A program made the translations under genes and the position numbers. Below the pieces are notes generated by a model that made no database searches, was not told where the DNA came from, and was given only the letters and a program-made list of their open reading frames with translations. Shown one piece after another: positions 10,675-22,852 of a stretch of DNA of 64,000 nt (the first letter of the stretch is position 1; each line of letters opens with the position of its first letter). The stretch is from Rhododendron vialii (lineage: Eukaryota; Streptophyta; Magnoliopsida; Ericales; Ericaceae): assembly GCF_030253575.1 (NCBI RefSeq), contig NC_080565.1:9148001-9212000 (forward strand). Reading direction: 5' to 3'.

Positions 10675-13600
10675 TGATAAACCTATGTGGAAGAATCGAA
10701 ATCAATATGCAATGGAAAAATTACTTACTTTCTACCATAGTGTTTAAGTCTTGAGAAACCTGGAAATCATTTCGATATTGAACCAATATGTTAGACAAAC
10801 ACAAACTCTCACTAATTGTTTTGGAGAGCAATGGGTAGGATTTCCTATCTAATCTATATTAGTTTATTCACACCTGTAACTTGATGGTAACCACAAGTCT
10901 TTATATAGATAGATCGGGACCCTTTCTCAATTGACACAATCTTTCATACTTCCTTCCATCAAAGAAGTAGTAAGACACCTATTCATTAATAGTTGCAACC
11001 TTACACATAAATGGTCACTAAACACGTTCATGGATAGTCACTATGTCTATTCATGAATAGCCACCAAACTTTTTCATGAATAGTCACCAACTATTTAGGC
11101 AATATTTCATTTAAATCTAATACTCATATTTTAGTTACGAACATAAATACTATAAAATATAATTAGGATCGATGTGGCATGTGAGCCACATAAATAAATT
11201 CCAACATTCTCCCACTTGGCTTACTTGACAAATCAACCAAAAACCTGTTGGGTAAAAGATACTAAGTATTGTATATGACTATACAACAACTGCCCAAAAA
11301 ACGGCAATAGTAGAAAGATTGAGCACGAATCATGGTAGTTATACTAATTAAGCAAGCATTTCCTTCCATGTATTACAATGGACAAATCTCTCAAAACTTT
11401 ATGTTGTATCACTTGTAAATCATGACTAACTATAGTCACTTAGGGTCTACTTTATTTATCCCAACGGATAATTGTATACGTACTTCATACCTTATGTGCA
11501 CATGTACGTCTTTATTCTCTAAGAACACTTATAGTGTGACAAAACTTTAATTGAGCATCAATATGAGAGAAAACAAATATGAAATGAGCTAAAAGTCATG
11601 TATTCACTACATGACATAAACTTTTTGCCAGCAATAACTAGCTCAATACTTTATGCTCAATGGTCACGAATTATGTTTATGAACTCTTTTTCTCCCCTAA
11701 TGAGGTACATTACGTCGATATTCTTTATTCGGCTTTCATCTTTATCTTATAGAACAAAACTGTAGCCAAAGTAAACTTCATAATGGTCTAAACGTAACAT
11801 CGACAACTTGAGACCCATATTGCATGCTAGGTTAGTTTCATAACTTCCACTAATTCTGTCATTCATAATAAACATCACTTTGAATTGGATGTTAACACTG
11901 TGGCAAGAGATTTATAGCTTAACCTCAGTCAATTATTCTTTATTAGCATGCATGTACATATAATTCTTGGCTCTTTATAAGTACCTCAATCTTTATTTGT
12001 AGCTTTCTATATACCATGGTTACTTGGATATAGATCCAATAAATCCTTAGCCAATATCTATATAATCCAGAAAAATGTGCTTGCTCCCACTAACTTTAAG
12101 GAACATACCTTTGTATCTACTTATAAACAAAAGGCTATCTTTTTGTAACTTTCTTTTGGATGCTATCCAAAACCTTATTGGATCTTCGTATAAATGCGTT
12201 AACGGCATAAATGGAACTCAAAATACTCTTACTTTAAACATTAAACATAAGGGACTAATTCTCCCACTATTAATGTTCAAACGTTTATCTAACGCGTGAA
12301 CTTAATCATGTGGGTATGATGCTTTATCCACATAGCGCAAAATCATGATCCATGCATTCCAGACTAGAGTACTTCTCAGGCAATCAATAAAATTTTCACA
12401 ACTGGTAGTGAAATACAAGAAGCAACTTTAAGAAACAACATGAATGGCTACAATAACCAAAACTCTCAATATTTTGTAAATTCTAACCTTCCTGTGGGTA
12501 GAGGTGCATCACGCATGAATTTACACAACACTTTATGAATAAGATAATAATCTAAACAATGAGAACAAATTCTCCATACCTGTGGGCATAGGAAAAACTT
12601 ATTCTCGACTTCCAAATAATTATCTTACTCAACTTAAGTCACAAAAATAAAAACTTGCTCGCATGACTGAATTATTATTTTTGTGAATTAACTTCAACTT
12701 TTGTGCTAATCTTTAACTAAAATAAGTAAATCCAAACCTCCTTGTGGTAAAGGCTGCAATATTCACTGAATCTTCTTAAATTACAACAATAAGACTAGCA
12801 AATATCCATCCTCAAAGTAAAATCCATAATCTGAAGACATAGGGAAATTTTCTGTTTTGATGTTGACTGTACCATTTTTCCCAAACAAATCGACAAAATT
12901 AATTATTTTCATGTGGGGGTGAAAATAATCAATTTTATCAATTCATGCTTAATGGTTGATACCATTTAACGCAATCATATATAATCCATTGACTACTCTG
13001 CACGTGACTACACTTCATATGAAATATCGTAATATTTCAAGTTGCTATGGCTGATCTCAAAATACTACAATGTTCAAATCACCAAAAAATCCATCAACAA
13101 AAATTTAATGGTATACAATAGGGCTTAACATCCCATAAGGAAATTCCACTTGCCCAAATTCATATCTCAAAATGATTAATGATTCGCTCGTCAGGGCTAC
13201 ATGAACCGTTGCAACTCTTCGTCAACGGTCTATTTCAGTATGAATTCTCTTCGTAGTAAAAGCACACAAAAGAATCAGTTAATCCAAGGCTTAAACATGG
13301 TACCGTTAATTCAAGGCCACTCTTAATAGTAAATAATGGCCAGTACTCACGACCGTTTACCAAATATATGTGAGTCATTTCTCAAAAGACACTTAGCAAC
13401 CAAGCAATATGTCACTTGCAATAAGTGACACCTATTGACAACAACCAAGTGCCAACAATTGGAACCGTATCTTCCAAATTTGGAAAAAACGCAAACGCAA
13501 TTTCGTGACTGATTAAGTCTAATTAATAGATACCACATTCTTACTTAGACCAATAAATGTCTAAAAGCTGCAGTGGTTAACCGGAATCACATTTACCCTT

Positions 13601-14427
13601 CAAGCATCCAAATTCTCAGTGATGGCAATAGAATAAAGAATGAGAAACGACAACACTAATTCTCATTCTCGAAAGTCACGTAAATTTCAGTGAGCAATTA
13701 AAGAAGCAAAACAAGTGCTTCGATTGACTTTATCGGCAAACCCATGATGCCCAAGACCAATACTGAAATGGATTGATACAAAAAGTATTTCGTCTACATG
13801 AATTCGAAATAGCAGTGAATGTTTCTGATAAGTTTTGATAATTAACTAATTCATACTAAACACAATGACATGAAGGTTGGCTCTGATACCAAATGATAAA
13901 CCTATATGGGAGAATCAAAATCAATACCCAGCGGAAAAATTTCTTACTTTCTGCCAAAGTGTTCAAGTCTTGAGAAACCTGGAAATCATTTCGACCTTGA
14001 ACCAATATGTTTCATAAACACAAACTCTCACTAATTGTTTTGGAGAGCAATGGGTAGGATTTTCAATCTAATCTATATCAGTTTATTTACACCTGTAACT
14101 TGATGGTAACCACAAGTCTTTATATAGATAGATCGGGACCTTTTTCCAATGGACACAACCTTTCATACTTCTTTCCATCAAAGAAGTAATAAGGTACCTA
14201 TTCATTAATAGTTGCAACCTTATACATAAATGGTCACTAAACACGTTCATGGATAGTCACAATATCTATTCATGAATAGCCACCAAATCTTTTCACTAAT
14301 AGTCACCAACTATTTAAGCAATATTTCATTTAAATCTAATACCCATATTTTAATTACGAACATAAATATAATATAAAATATAATTAGGATTAATGTGGCA
14401 TGTGAGCCACATAAATAAATTCAAACA
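10675..14427 (-). mobile_element. Non-autonomous LTR retrotransposon (LARD type)
   Basis: Two LTRs of about 533 bp (10675-11206 and 13894-14427) share the ends TGATAAACC and CAAACA/CCAACA. On the minus strand the element starts at 14427: 5' LTR, then the primer-binding site TGGTATCAGAGCCAACC (complement of 13875-13891, two bases inside the LTR), matching initiator Met-tRNA. The 2.7-kb interior has no substantial ORF. A polypurine tract AAGTGGGAGAA precedes the 3' LTR. The interior repeats short phrases such as CCTGTGGGTAGAGGT (near 12490, 12580 and 12735). By eye the LTRs differ at roughly 40-45 positions, about 8%, so the insertion is probably a few million years old under ordinary plant rates. 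It sits in exon 2 of the pseudogene. The 5-bp target duplication is not clean. Confidence 0.9.
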
Positions 14428-15116
14428 GGGGTTTGACGGTTATGAATAATATGGGGCAAATCGGGCAGGCAGTCGGATACGGTGATGTGTTCATATTCGT
14501 ATCGCTCATCAGTATATCCGGGTTCTTTGGGCGGTTCATTTCGGGTGCTGTTTCCGAGTACTTCATCAAGTAAGTTCAAACAATTTCCCTCCTAACTGAT
14601 GAATATGCGTCCTGTCATATTTGTTGTTTTGACGTTTGCTGGTTAGATGCTCTTGCGGCACCATTATTGTAACCGTCACTTTTTGATAATAAATTAATAA
14701 TAGAATATGGACAACAAACCACTCTGTCTGGTTTACCAAACTGGTGTTACTTAATCTTGTGTATCGAGGTCAGTTTCGTCCTTAACTACATCGTGGTCCT
14801 GTAAATTATGATACGCGATCCGGTGGTGTTGGCGGTATGGCTGTCTGATGTAGGTGACTGGTGATGGTTGGGCGGCGGTTGTTTGGAGGTTTCCTTGGAA
14901 TATAGGGTTGAGTTTTGGGTTTCTAAGGCTGTGTTATACTGTTATCATTTGCAAATTTGTTGGGCAGCTAGGCCTTTTAATTGTTTGTGCTATATTTGTT
15001 TTTATTTGGACATTTCTGAAGACCTTAGGTGTTCAGGTTTGGCCCATTAGGTGTTTAAGGCGTTTACCTTCAGGTGTTTTATCCAACCTTGATTGGATTT
15101 CCCTCCACTTTCCTTT

Positions 15117-15520
15117 GAGCATCTCCAATGGGAAATGTCAAATATGACGTGGACAATGCAACGACAACTTTTGACAGTTTCAAGCCTTCCAACCATGTTG
15201 TCTTTCCATATGCCAATTCCACATGGAATTGAAAGTAGCTCCAAGCATGTCAATTTTGACATCAACATAGTGGCATGCCAATTTTCAAAAATCTAACTGT
15301 TCGATTTCGAAAGAGTGCCGTTTGATTCCCCCCCCCCCCCCGTTTAAGTTTGACATAAGGATTGACATTAAGAGTTGGAGAGAGTTAACATAATGTCAAA
15401 TAAATATAATTTGGCATAAGGGTTGGAGAGAAGGCTTTGATATCAAATTGAAGATGTGCCACGTAAGCCTTCAAAAAAAAGATTGGCATCTCCATTTGAA
15501 GTCAAGAGTTGGAGATGCTC
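15117..15520. mobile_element. MITE, PIF/Harbinger-like
   Basis: A 404-bp insertion in intron 2 of the pseudogene has the ends GAGCATCTCCAATGGGA and GAGTTGGAGATGCTC. It is absent from the intact copy, which reads CCTAACTTG at the site. The base triplets at the junctions (TTT on the left, TAA on the right) fit a mutated 3-bp TAA duplication. It contains a C-run of 14 near 15330. A relative with a perfect TAA duplication is at 47023-47479. Confidence 0.8.
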
Positions 15521-16752
15521 TAACTTGTAACTTTTGACAAATTCCCTTAATAAAATGTTATTTTGAAGATCAAAAAAAATTATGATAGTTTTTTCAAGTT
15601 ATTCTTAACCATAAAATTCTACACTAAAACCTCCAAAAACTAGAACCTTTCAGTCTTTCACCACATAATGGCTAGTAAAGAGAATAGGATGATACCCAAA
15701 TGTCGTTTTTCTTGAAATATGACAAGAATGCCCCTTTGTGATAAACTTGTAAACCTACGTATCTAATTAACCACAGAAGTCCTATTATTGTTCGACGAGT
15801 ATTTCACATGAATAGATATTTGGGATCTTAATGGTTTGGATGACATAGGGGGTATAGGAAAAAGGTTTATTGGGAGAAACAGGGGTTGGTCGATTGATGG
15901 GGTGAATTGAAAAAGACCGTCCCACTGGTCCATGGTTTTGTTATACATGCAAGTGTGTATGTATGTGATAGTGTGGGCATTCTCGTCATATTTTTAGAGA
16001 AACAACATTTGGGCTCTTCAGGCCATTACTCGACTGAAGACTAAGGAGGACCAAATTGAAGGATTTTTGATAGTTCAAGATGGTTGATTAATTGTAGATT
16101 TTTATTGTTAAGGAGTTATTTGAAAACGTTCCATAGTTGAGGGGGTCAATATATAACTTTCTACACAGTTAATGTCATCTGGTTTTCATTCTCTATGTAT
16201 AGGATAGCAGGGACACCAAGGCCTCTTTGGACTGCAGCTTCTCAAATTGTCATGGCCGTTGGTTACGTTATCATGGCCATGGCTTTGCCGGGTTCTTTGT
16301 ACCTCGGCTCAATATTTGTCGGAGTATGCTATGGGGTCCGATATGCTATCATGGTTCCCACTGCCTCTGAATTATTCGGCCTCAAATACTACGGTCTCCT
16401 CTACAATATTCTAATCCCCAACTTCCGCTCGGCTCCTTCCTCTTTTCTGGTCTTCTTGGTGGATACTTTTACGATGCGCAGGCTACAAGCACCGCTGGAG
16501 GCGGCAACAATTGCACTGGGACACATTGTTATAGGCTGGTATTTGTGATCATGTCTATTGCCTGCATAATTGGGTTCAGTTTGGATGTTTTATTGGTGAT
16601 GAGGACGAAGAACGTCTATGCTAAGATTTATGCTAGTATGGCATAGACTTAACTAACGGTAACGACCATCATAAAATAATATAGAGATATATTTATTTAT
16701 TTATGTACGATATATTCATTTATTAATATAATGATAAGTCTCGAGAATATTG

Positions 16753-16926
16753 TAATGAATATTCTGACTTACTTGATCTGACTTATAGTTTCCTTGTTCG
16801 TCTCCACTGAACAATGACCCAACCAAGTCGTTTGCACCACATTTGTCTCTAGATCGAGATCGGAAATGCTGTCTAGCCTCGGAAGTACTGCTCCTACTTC
16901 TCTTGCTCAAAGTTTCGCCCGGAATC
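16753..16926 (-). other. Exon-like segment, unrecognised
   Basis: The minus strand is open from about 16926 to a strong donor (GTAAGTCAG) at the left end. It reads AGIPGETLSKRSRSSTSEAR, continues through a Ser/Arg-rich stretch, then NDLVGSLFSGDEQGNYKSDQ. Composition and the donor suggest a real exon of a gene not otherwise present here. I do not recognise the family. It lies just outside the duplicated transporter segment. Confidence 0.3.
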
Positions 16927-18358
16927 CCAGCAACTTGAAGTAGAAATTTGGAAGAAAGATGGAATGCTACGTTAATAAGCAGTAATTCTATTTGTTATAC
17001 ATGCATGAGTGGAATGCTATCTATATTAAGATAGTACAAAATAGAATCAAATTAAAGTATATAATTAACCATGTTTCTAAACTCAATTATTCTATCTACT
17101 AAAGTCCTAATTATTTGAATTATATATGCGTGACATTTTTTCCCCTTGTTAAAAGAATGGTATAACAATATCAAAATCTCTGGCAATGTATTTCTCAATG
17201 TTAAAGCTTTCGGACTACTGATATTAAAGGTGCTTACTTTTTTTCTTCAAATTAATCTGTTTTTATTTTATTTGGTATGTTACCATTCTTTCCTTCGTGG
17301 CATCATTTTTCCACGAGAGGTAATGAGAAGAATTTACAGAATGGATTGCTACCTATGCCTAATTTGCGAAATAAATAGAAATTTTATTGATAAGACCTTT
17401 TCAATTGTAACCAATATCTTAATACAAATAATTCTGACAACTTACGGAGAAAGAAGAAGGCATTTACCTGGTGCGATTTGTTTTTTTTTTTTTTTTTTAC
17501 TGCTCTTGCTTAGACGGATAAAATGACAAGTTTTTAACTAAATCTAATCTTCTTGAAAGTTAAGTTTGGAAATAAACAAATTCCTTCTGTCGATTAATGT
17601 AGCCTTAGATGCTATACTTTAACTGTGGATTCTAGTACTAGTCGAAATGTTACACGCTGGTTGTGTATTTCGGGTCAATCTGTACCAATATATAGGTGGC
17701 ATAATGGAAGAAATTGGACACCTATGAATGAACAACACGAAAACTTTGTTATAAGTAGCCCTCCTTTTAAGGCTCGAGATTAACAAGAATGGTTGGGATG
17801 ACAAACATTCATCTCATTCGTACTTTTGGCACCTATAACCATCAAAGGTCGTTGAAACGTCTTATTCCTAGAAATTTGGAGGTATTGGGAACAAAGAGAC
17901 TTTTGGAGTCAATCACTTTTCTATCTAATCAACACGTTTTATGTTAAGAAAAGGGCTCTTGTGGGAAGGTTAGCTCGAGTTCTAGTACATACATTGATGA
18001 AACAAACTAGGGGGTTAAATGCAAGTTGAGAAAAAGGGCACAGTGGAGCCGTCGAGGTTGCCACAGCAAAGAAGAGAAGGGAAGCAACCCGAAGATGCAG
18101 GGTTGAATTCCAGTGGTTAACTAACACAGAAGACGATCAAAGGATTCTTCACAATTATGGTTTCCTATCCTTTCCCTAAAATGATACTACAATGTACTTC
18201 TTGACACAAGATAAAATTGATCATAATGCTTTCCAAGTTGTGTACATTGCATAAGAGCACTACAAAAAAAACATCAAACTCCATTTCTACGTAGACTACA
18301 TCAACTGGAAATTCTTCTCATATGTCCTTTCTCTTTTCCAAAAACACGAACTCAACAC
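16927..18358. other. No gene recognised
   Basis: AT-rich DNA between the pseudogene and the F-box gene. The open stretch at 17146-17526 on + is low-complexity and hydrophobic and matches nothing I know. A sequence CACTACAAAAAAAACATC at about 18258 resembles a CACTA-family end, but I find no partner end. Confidence 0.4.
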
Positions 18359-19447
18359 CTAGTAACCATTAGGAGAGATCAGACTCTCTACATATAATAT
18401 CGATTCGATGAAGTCTTCACTACGAACCTTAAGATTTCTCACTGTTTTCTCGTTGTGATTGTACCTAACCACACTCCTCCCATCAATATCGATCACAACA
18501 TCCCCGTTACTCGTAAAGCGTAGCGGAACCAAGTAATTGCAGAATGAGAAATCATCTTGCGGGAGGACTATAAGTTTAGTCCAAGACGCATTTACGCCGT
18601 ATTCCTTCATTACCCATATCCCAACATCTCTAGATCTGCCTTCATTCGAAAGTAAACTGAGGCATCCATTGATCATGCCCAAGGTATTGAAGGAAATAGT
18701 GTCATTCTTGTTGTCACAATCAGGTATTGGGATCTCCCTGAATTTCTCTGTTCCCAAATCAAGAGAAACAATCACTCCTCTTTTATTAGGACCTGCAACC
18801 CTGCTTCCTAGCCAATGTAGAGCCCCATTCAAACAACTTCCCACATCTCCTTCTTCAATAACAAGACTATCTTTAATGTCTTCAATCCTTCTCCAAGAAT
18901 CGGCCTTAAGACTAAAAACTTCAACTATGAATTGGTTGGGATTTGCGTCCGCGCTAGGGGCTCTTACCACCTTGTAGTCGTCGATGGAGGAATTATGACC
19001 GAATCCTCTGAAGCACAAATAGCCATAAGAGGGCGAAAAAGGCGGGGTTGGTAACTCTTTTGACTCTTTGATTGTTGGGTTCCACAAGATGAAGGAATCC
19101 GAGAGATGCAACAAACAGATCAAGCCGTTACAAGAACCCACGATTTCGACACCAAGGTCTGGTTCTTTGGGGGGAGAACCGAGATCTACTATGGCCCCAT
19201 CGTCTTCGATATCTTTGAACGACGATGGGGACTCATAGTCAAGGGAGTAAAACGGGTACATCATGAAGAGTTTGGAGTATTTGTTGGTGTTGGGATCTGA
19301 AATTGTGAGATTCAAGTGGGATTTAACAAAGAAGGGATCAGAAATTAAAGAACGCCATGACTTGGAAACGCACTTGCATTGACCGAGAGTCTTGACGGGC
19401 AGTCGTAAGAGGATCATCATCATAGTTTCCTCTGGAAAGCTCGACAT
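18359..19447 (-). CDS. F-box protein, CPR1/CPR30-like
   Basis: A single-exon gene of 362 residues, predicted to be the substrate-binding subunit of an SCF (SKP1-CUL1-F-box) ubiquitin ligase. Residues 2-45 form the F-box (FPEETMMMILLRLPVKTLGQ, then CVSKSWRSLISDPFFVKSHL), which binds an ASK/SKP1 protein. From about residue 100 comes the F-box-associated type-1 domain, with landmarks GSCNGLICLL, FILWNPTIKE, FGHNSSIDDYKVV, a NGALHWLG motif and IWVMKEYGVNASWTKL, expected to bind the target. Length and absence of introns fit the CPR1-like family. The ATG at 19445-19447 places the F-box right at the N-terminus, as usual. A (TA)n tract lies about 150 bases upstream, near 19591-19608. It is only distantly related to the three F-box genes at 45.9, 55.8 and 62.7 kb. 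Its target is unknown, and family members range from immune regulation to stress roles. Confidence 0.93.
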   Translation of the reverse strand: MSSFPEETMMMILLRLPVKTLGQCKCVSKSWRSLISDPFFVKSHLNLTISDPNTNKYSKLFMMYPFYSLDYESPSSFKDIEDDGAIVDLGSPPKEPDLGVEIVGSCNGLICLLHLSDSFILWNPTIKESKELPTPPFSPSYGYLCFRGFGHNSSIDDYKVVRAPSADANPNQFIVEVFSLKADSWRRIEDIKDSLVIEEGDVGSCLNGALHWLGSRVAGPNKRGVIVSLDLGTEKFREIPIPDCDNKNDTISFNTLGMINGCLSLLSNEGRSRDVGIWVMKEYGVNASWTKLIVLPQDDFSFCNYLVPLRFTSNGDVVIDIDGRSVVRYNHNEKTVRNLKVRSEDFIESILYVESLISPNGY

Positions 19448-20892
19448 TGGTCTTGGCTTTCTGCATTAAGGTATTATAGTTAGTATGTAGCTAGATAGAG
19501 TAAGAGTGACATGAGCATCTTTCACCCATCCTCATAGCTCAATTTTGAAAAAACCAAGATCATATTTTTATGCGCACGAAGGTTTTTCTATATATATATA
19601 TATATATATTATAAACTTAAAATTTCAAAATTTCATGAAAGGAACCAACAGATTGGGAGAGGACTGAGAAGTATTAAACCTGCAAGAGCAAGTTTTGATG
19701 GTACCTGATGGTGGTCAGGATTGGATCTGATGGTGCCCGATATTGTGAGTATTGGTCAGCGGTGAATCCAGTGGTGGAGGTGGCCCGGTGGTAGCTGCTG
19801 GTGGGGGAGGATTAATTTCTCTGGCGATGGGTATTCGGATGGGACGATTGCTCGATGGGGAGGAATATAATTTTGGGTTTATTGACTTTGGTGGCTCCGG
19901 CAAAAATGTTTTCCCGTCGAGATGGATAGGCCAAACTGCCTCTTTCCCGGTGACCGAACGTTTATATTAGAACCGAGTAACCAATAGCTTACATTGGACG
20001 CTGATGCCTGAATTGGAGAGCACTCTTGGACTGGTGGAACAAATGATTTGGTTAAAAAAGTACTCCACTAATGTTTCCATTATCAATGAGAGATTACTGT
20101 ACTTATTATCGACCTTGTGAAAAATCTCAAGTTTCCACCGCCCCAATTTGTAGGTTCCGTTGTAAATTTGTTACATTAATTAGTACCGATTACTGTACTT
20201 ATTATCCACCTAAGGTGAAAAATCTTCAAGTTTCCACTACCGCAATTTGTAGGTTCCATTGTAGATTTGTTACATTAGTTAGAACTGTTCATTTTGTAAG
20301 ACTTGTGGAGTAGTATATTCATAAATAAATAAAAATTAGTTTCTTCGGACATCAATAGGTATATCAAAAGTTAAAATTTTATTTGTAAAATGGACGGTTT
20401 GATTCTTTAAAGTTAAATTGTCCATGGCCGTTTATTTTATAAATCAAAATTAAATTTTTAATACACCAATCAATTTTCAGCCAAGTTGATTTCTTGCATG
20501 GATAAACTACATTGCGGGTTTTACAAGTTGAACGGTTCAGATCTTTACAACGAACACGTGACGGGACCCATAATATGTGGTGGAAATCGTGGGGTTTCCA
20601 CCCAAGATGGATTTTTTTTTCAAAAAGGTTAATGGTACAGATTTTACAGATTTAAAATCTATACCAGCGCGTACAAAGCTCATTTGGGTCCGTTTCGGGT
20701 TCCAAAAAAATTATTGGAACCACTCATTTTGTTTAAAATACTTTGTTTATAGTTCCTACAAAAAAATAAGCTCAACCGCGTATTGTTTAAAGCGTCTATG
20801 AAACTTTCCATTTTGTCCTAGAAATCAAGCTTTAATTCTGGGACAAAATGGGACCTTTCGCAGACCCTCTAAACGATTCGCATTACTCCTAA
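19448..20892. other. Intergenic; one two-copy tandem repeat
   Basis: No gene recognised. A direct repeat with period about 97 lies at 20092-20285; each copy starts GATTACTGTACTTATTAT and ends near TTTGTTACATTA. The open stretch at 19752-19970 (+) is Gly-rich near its start and is not a recognised protein. The region 20520-20880 has MITE-like phrases (ACGGTTCAGATC, GACGGGACCC) without clear ends. Confidence 0.5.
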
Positions 20893-21273
20893 GGCTGCAT
20901 TCTTTTAAACTTATAAGTTTGGAACTTATTTCAGTATTTTTTACTTTTTGCAATATTTTGTTTAGCTTTTCGACGTAATTTTAAGGATTAATCGTTTGTT
21001 TCGATGAGACAATTTGGAGAAGTATAAAAATATGGACTTATGTTGAAAAAAATCCAAATTAAACGGCATTTAAGTTCCAAAAAACAGCTGTTTGACACTT
21101 TGTTCATCTTTAGCGAACTTTTTTTCGTTTTAGGTCATAATTTTGTACTTTTAGATTCCCCTCATCAAGACGGATGAGTAATCCAAAAAAATCACGTGAA
21201 TCTAACGAAAATTCAGAAAAACGAATAAAACACACAGAATGAAGAAATAAGTTACGTTTAAAAGAACTCAGCC
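20893..21273. mobile_element. MITE, PIF/Harbinger-like
   Basis: The ends GGCTGCATTCTTTTAAACTT and AAGTTACGTTTAAAAGAACT followed by CAGCC are inverted repeats. TAA flanks both sides (20890-20892 and 21274-21276). Length 381 bp. It lies just left of the right-hand copy of the transporter locus. Confidence 0.85.
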
Positions 21274-21367
21274 TAATTAGAGGTTTACTCCCTCCTTGGT
21301 TTGGATCCGGTTCGAAACTACAAAGTCTTATGATCGAAGCTAGTCTACATGTAGGTTTTTTTTGTCA

Positions 21368-21545
21368 ATATTGCATCCTCCTCCATCAGTGGGATTAGTG
21401 GGATAATTAGTTAGTCCATGAGGGATCCAAAAACTGTCAATAGCCCTGACTCTCAAACTGTTCTAACGACGCTCGAATCCTAGTCTTCTTTATGGAAGGA
21501 CCGGGAAATAACTGCTGGGATAGAAGCGTTGTGTGGAGATAGTTA
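21368..21545 (-). mobile_element. tRNA-derived SINE, copy 2
   Basis: Same family as 6555-6735 and in the same orientation. The complement of 21470-21480 gives a degraded box B (GGATTCGAGCG). The SINE body phrase GGATCCCTCATGGAC is the complement of 21416-21430. The A-tail is the T-run at the left end. Shared by both transporter loci, so older than their duplication. Confidence 0.6.
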
Positions 21546-21681
21546 ATTAAGTGGTGTTGTTTTAGGCATTCTCTAATTATAAAATGATAAAATTTGCAGA
21601 GGAGATGGTTGTAAGCCTATAAGTAGTGTGGTTTTGTTTTTTTATGAGGAATCATGACATATGATTTTTTCCTAAAAGACA

Positions 21682-21902
21682 GGGTGTTCCACTTTTTAAA
21701 AAAAAAAAATTAAAAAGAATGTAATTTTAAGCAAAAAATTATGTGTTTACGTAAATAATTTTTCTACCAATATAAATTTTGTTTAATAGATCTCATTAAT
21801 ATCTTTTAAACGGTGTAAAAAAATTTAAAAAATTATTTTTTATTTTCATTATATTTGAATTTGAAATTACATTCTTTTTGAAAAAGAAAGCAAAACGGAT
21901 CC
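21682..21902. mobile_element. MITE related to the one in F-box gene 3
   Basis: An insertion of about 220 bp is absent from the left transporter copy. Both ends carry the inverted phrase AAAAAGAATGTAATTT. The interior (ATAGATCTCATTAATATCTTTTAAACGG-type text, then GGTGTAAAAAAATT) matches the MITE at 63452-63690, so both belong to one family. Exact ends are uncertain. Confidence 0.65.
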
Positions 21903-22191
21903 TAAAAAACAAGTGTGATTTGAGACCTGACGGTTTATTCACAAATTCCTAAAAAGCAAGTGTGACGTGTGACCTGACATGACTATTTTTTTTTTGCTTC
22001 TTTTTTGATAAAGGAGAGATTCGAATCATTTTTAAATCACAAGTGTAGTCTTAAAATATCATACATTTGGTCAGTACGATTAATAACGATTTTTGAATGT
22101 GGTTATAATCTTATAGGTAGGATTGAGCTCTATTGTTCAATTTAATGTTCTCCTACATGTGGTGGGGCATTTGGCACAATTTAGAGATAAT

Positions 22192-22330
22192 AGTTATGTT
22201 ACTACCACAAACACTTACGCACACAATTATTGAAGTTTACTCAGATCAAACATGGAAATCACACACTGTGTATGAACCCCATGTTTGATTTGAATAAGTC
22301 TATGTGATTGTGTGTGAGTAATGGCTAGAC
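22192..22330. mobile_element. Foldback MITE
   Basis: A near-palindrome of about 140 bp: CTCAGATCAAACATGG on the left pairs with CCATGTTTGATTTGAAT on the right, and ACGCACACAATTA with TGATTGTGTGTGAG. The left transporter copy has GAGATAATTCAA uninterrupted at this point, so this is an insertion; ATAAT appears on both sides. Confidence 0.7.
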
Positions 22331-22450
22331 ATAATTCAATTTTTCTAGGGGCACGATTAGGTGTGCCTAAATCTCAGTTCCACCTCGTATCATTATTATT
22401 TTGATAACTTGATGTTCAGTCCGATTTGCACACATCTCAATTGATCCTTA

Positions 22451-22598
22451 AGGAGATGGTGATGTGCAAATTCGCATCGTCCGTCTCGACAATTAATGCT
22501 TCGGATTGCTCAATGTTGTGTGTAATCTCAACCGTCTTAACAATCCTGACCATTAATTGTCGAGACGGACGATTCGGATATGCACACAACACCATCCC
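22451..22598. mobile_element. Foldback MITE with TTA duplication
   Basis: The arms GGAGATGGTGATGTGC and GCACACAACACCATCC are inverted, continuing as CGTCCGTCTCGACAATTAAT against ATTAATTGTCGAGACGGACG. TTA flanks both sides (22448-22450 and 22599-22601). Length 148 bp. It lies about 500 bases upstream of the transporter start codon. Confidence 0.8.
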
Positions 22599-22703
22599 TT
22601 AGTCCCCTCATCCACCCCTTACTTAATTTTGAACCTTATCATGCATGTTTAATAAGGAGGAAAAGAACCATAGGTGTTCAAGGAAGACAATCATTTTGCT
22701 GAA

Positions 22704-22852
22704 AATTATTCAATAATTTCGGAGTATATGAACAGTATAATTTCTTTGCTAACATAACATGTGGGGCCTACACGAGAGACACATGTGGGATACACTTGAT
22801 ATGTGAAAGGAGGGAGTATACTATTCATATACTCTAGAAGTATTGAATAATT
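22704..22852. mobile_element. Foldback MITE close to the transporter start
   Basis: The ends AATTATTCAATAATTTCGGA and its partner reading AATTATTCAATACTTCTAGA on the other strand form inverted repeats, both followed by GTATATGAA. A relative with the same terminal phrase lies at 36167-36296. It ends only about 105 bases before the ATG of the intact transporter gene, so it lies in the promoter or 5' UTR. Confidence 0.75.

Larger units (their letters stand above)
7600..16646 (+). pseudogene. Nodulin-like/NFD4-type MFS transporter pseudogene
   Basis: This is a broken duplicate of the intact gene at 22957-26556. Exon 1 survives only as its last 110 bases or so, up to a GTAAG donor after 7715; the start codon and about two thirds of the exon are gone, and a short internal repeat of GCGCCTTGGAAG is present. 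Exon 2 resumes near 9119, but its acceptor region is replaced by unrelated sequence. It is cut by a solo LTR (9214-10144) and a 3.75-kb LTR element (10675-14427), and ends at 14569 with a conserved GTAAG donor. Its middle part has deletions against the other copy, for example around 10210-10240 and 10430-10445. Exon 3 (16203-16646) is one base shorter than its partner: the bases near 16420 read CCCCAACTTCCGC against CCTCAACCTTCCGC, a frameshift. It cannot encode a transporter. Confidence 0.92.
6555..16672. repeat. Left copy of a duplicated transporter locus
   Basis: With lineage-specific insertions set aside, this segment matches 21368-26577 throughout: SINE, upstream region, transporter exons 1-3, both introns and about 20 bases after the stop. 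Homology breaks on the left at the gypsy LTR and on the right after ACGGTAACGAC (16672 here, 26577 in the other copy). This copy carries a Stowaway MITE (7097-7367), a replaced intron-1 end (about 8600-9118), a solo LTR, a LARD-type element and a MITE (15117-15520) that the other copy lacks. Confidence 0.85.

Noticed and set aside
10674-14432. 5-bp target duplication of the LARD-type element
   Set aside because: The flanks (GGGAC on the left, GGGGT on the right) do not match cleanly against the empty site, so none is claimed.
18258-18290. CACTACAAAAAAAACATC as a CACTA transposon end
   Set aside because: No matching inverted end or 3-bp duplication within reach; probably chance or a very old remnant.
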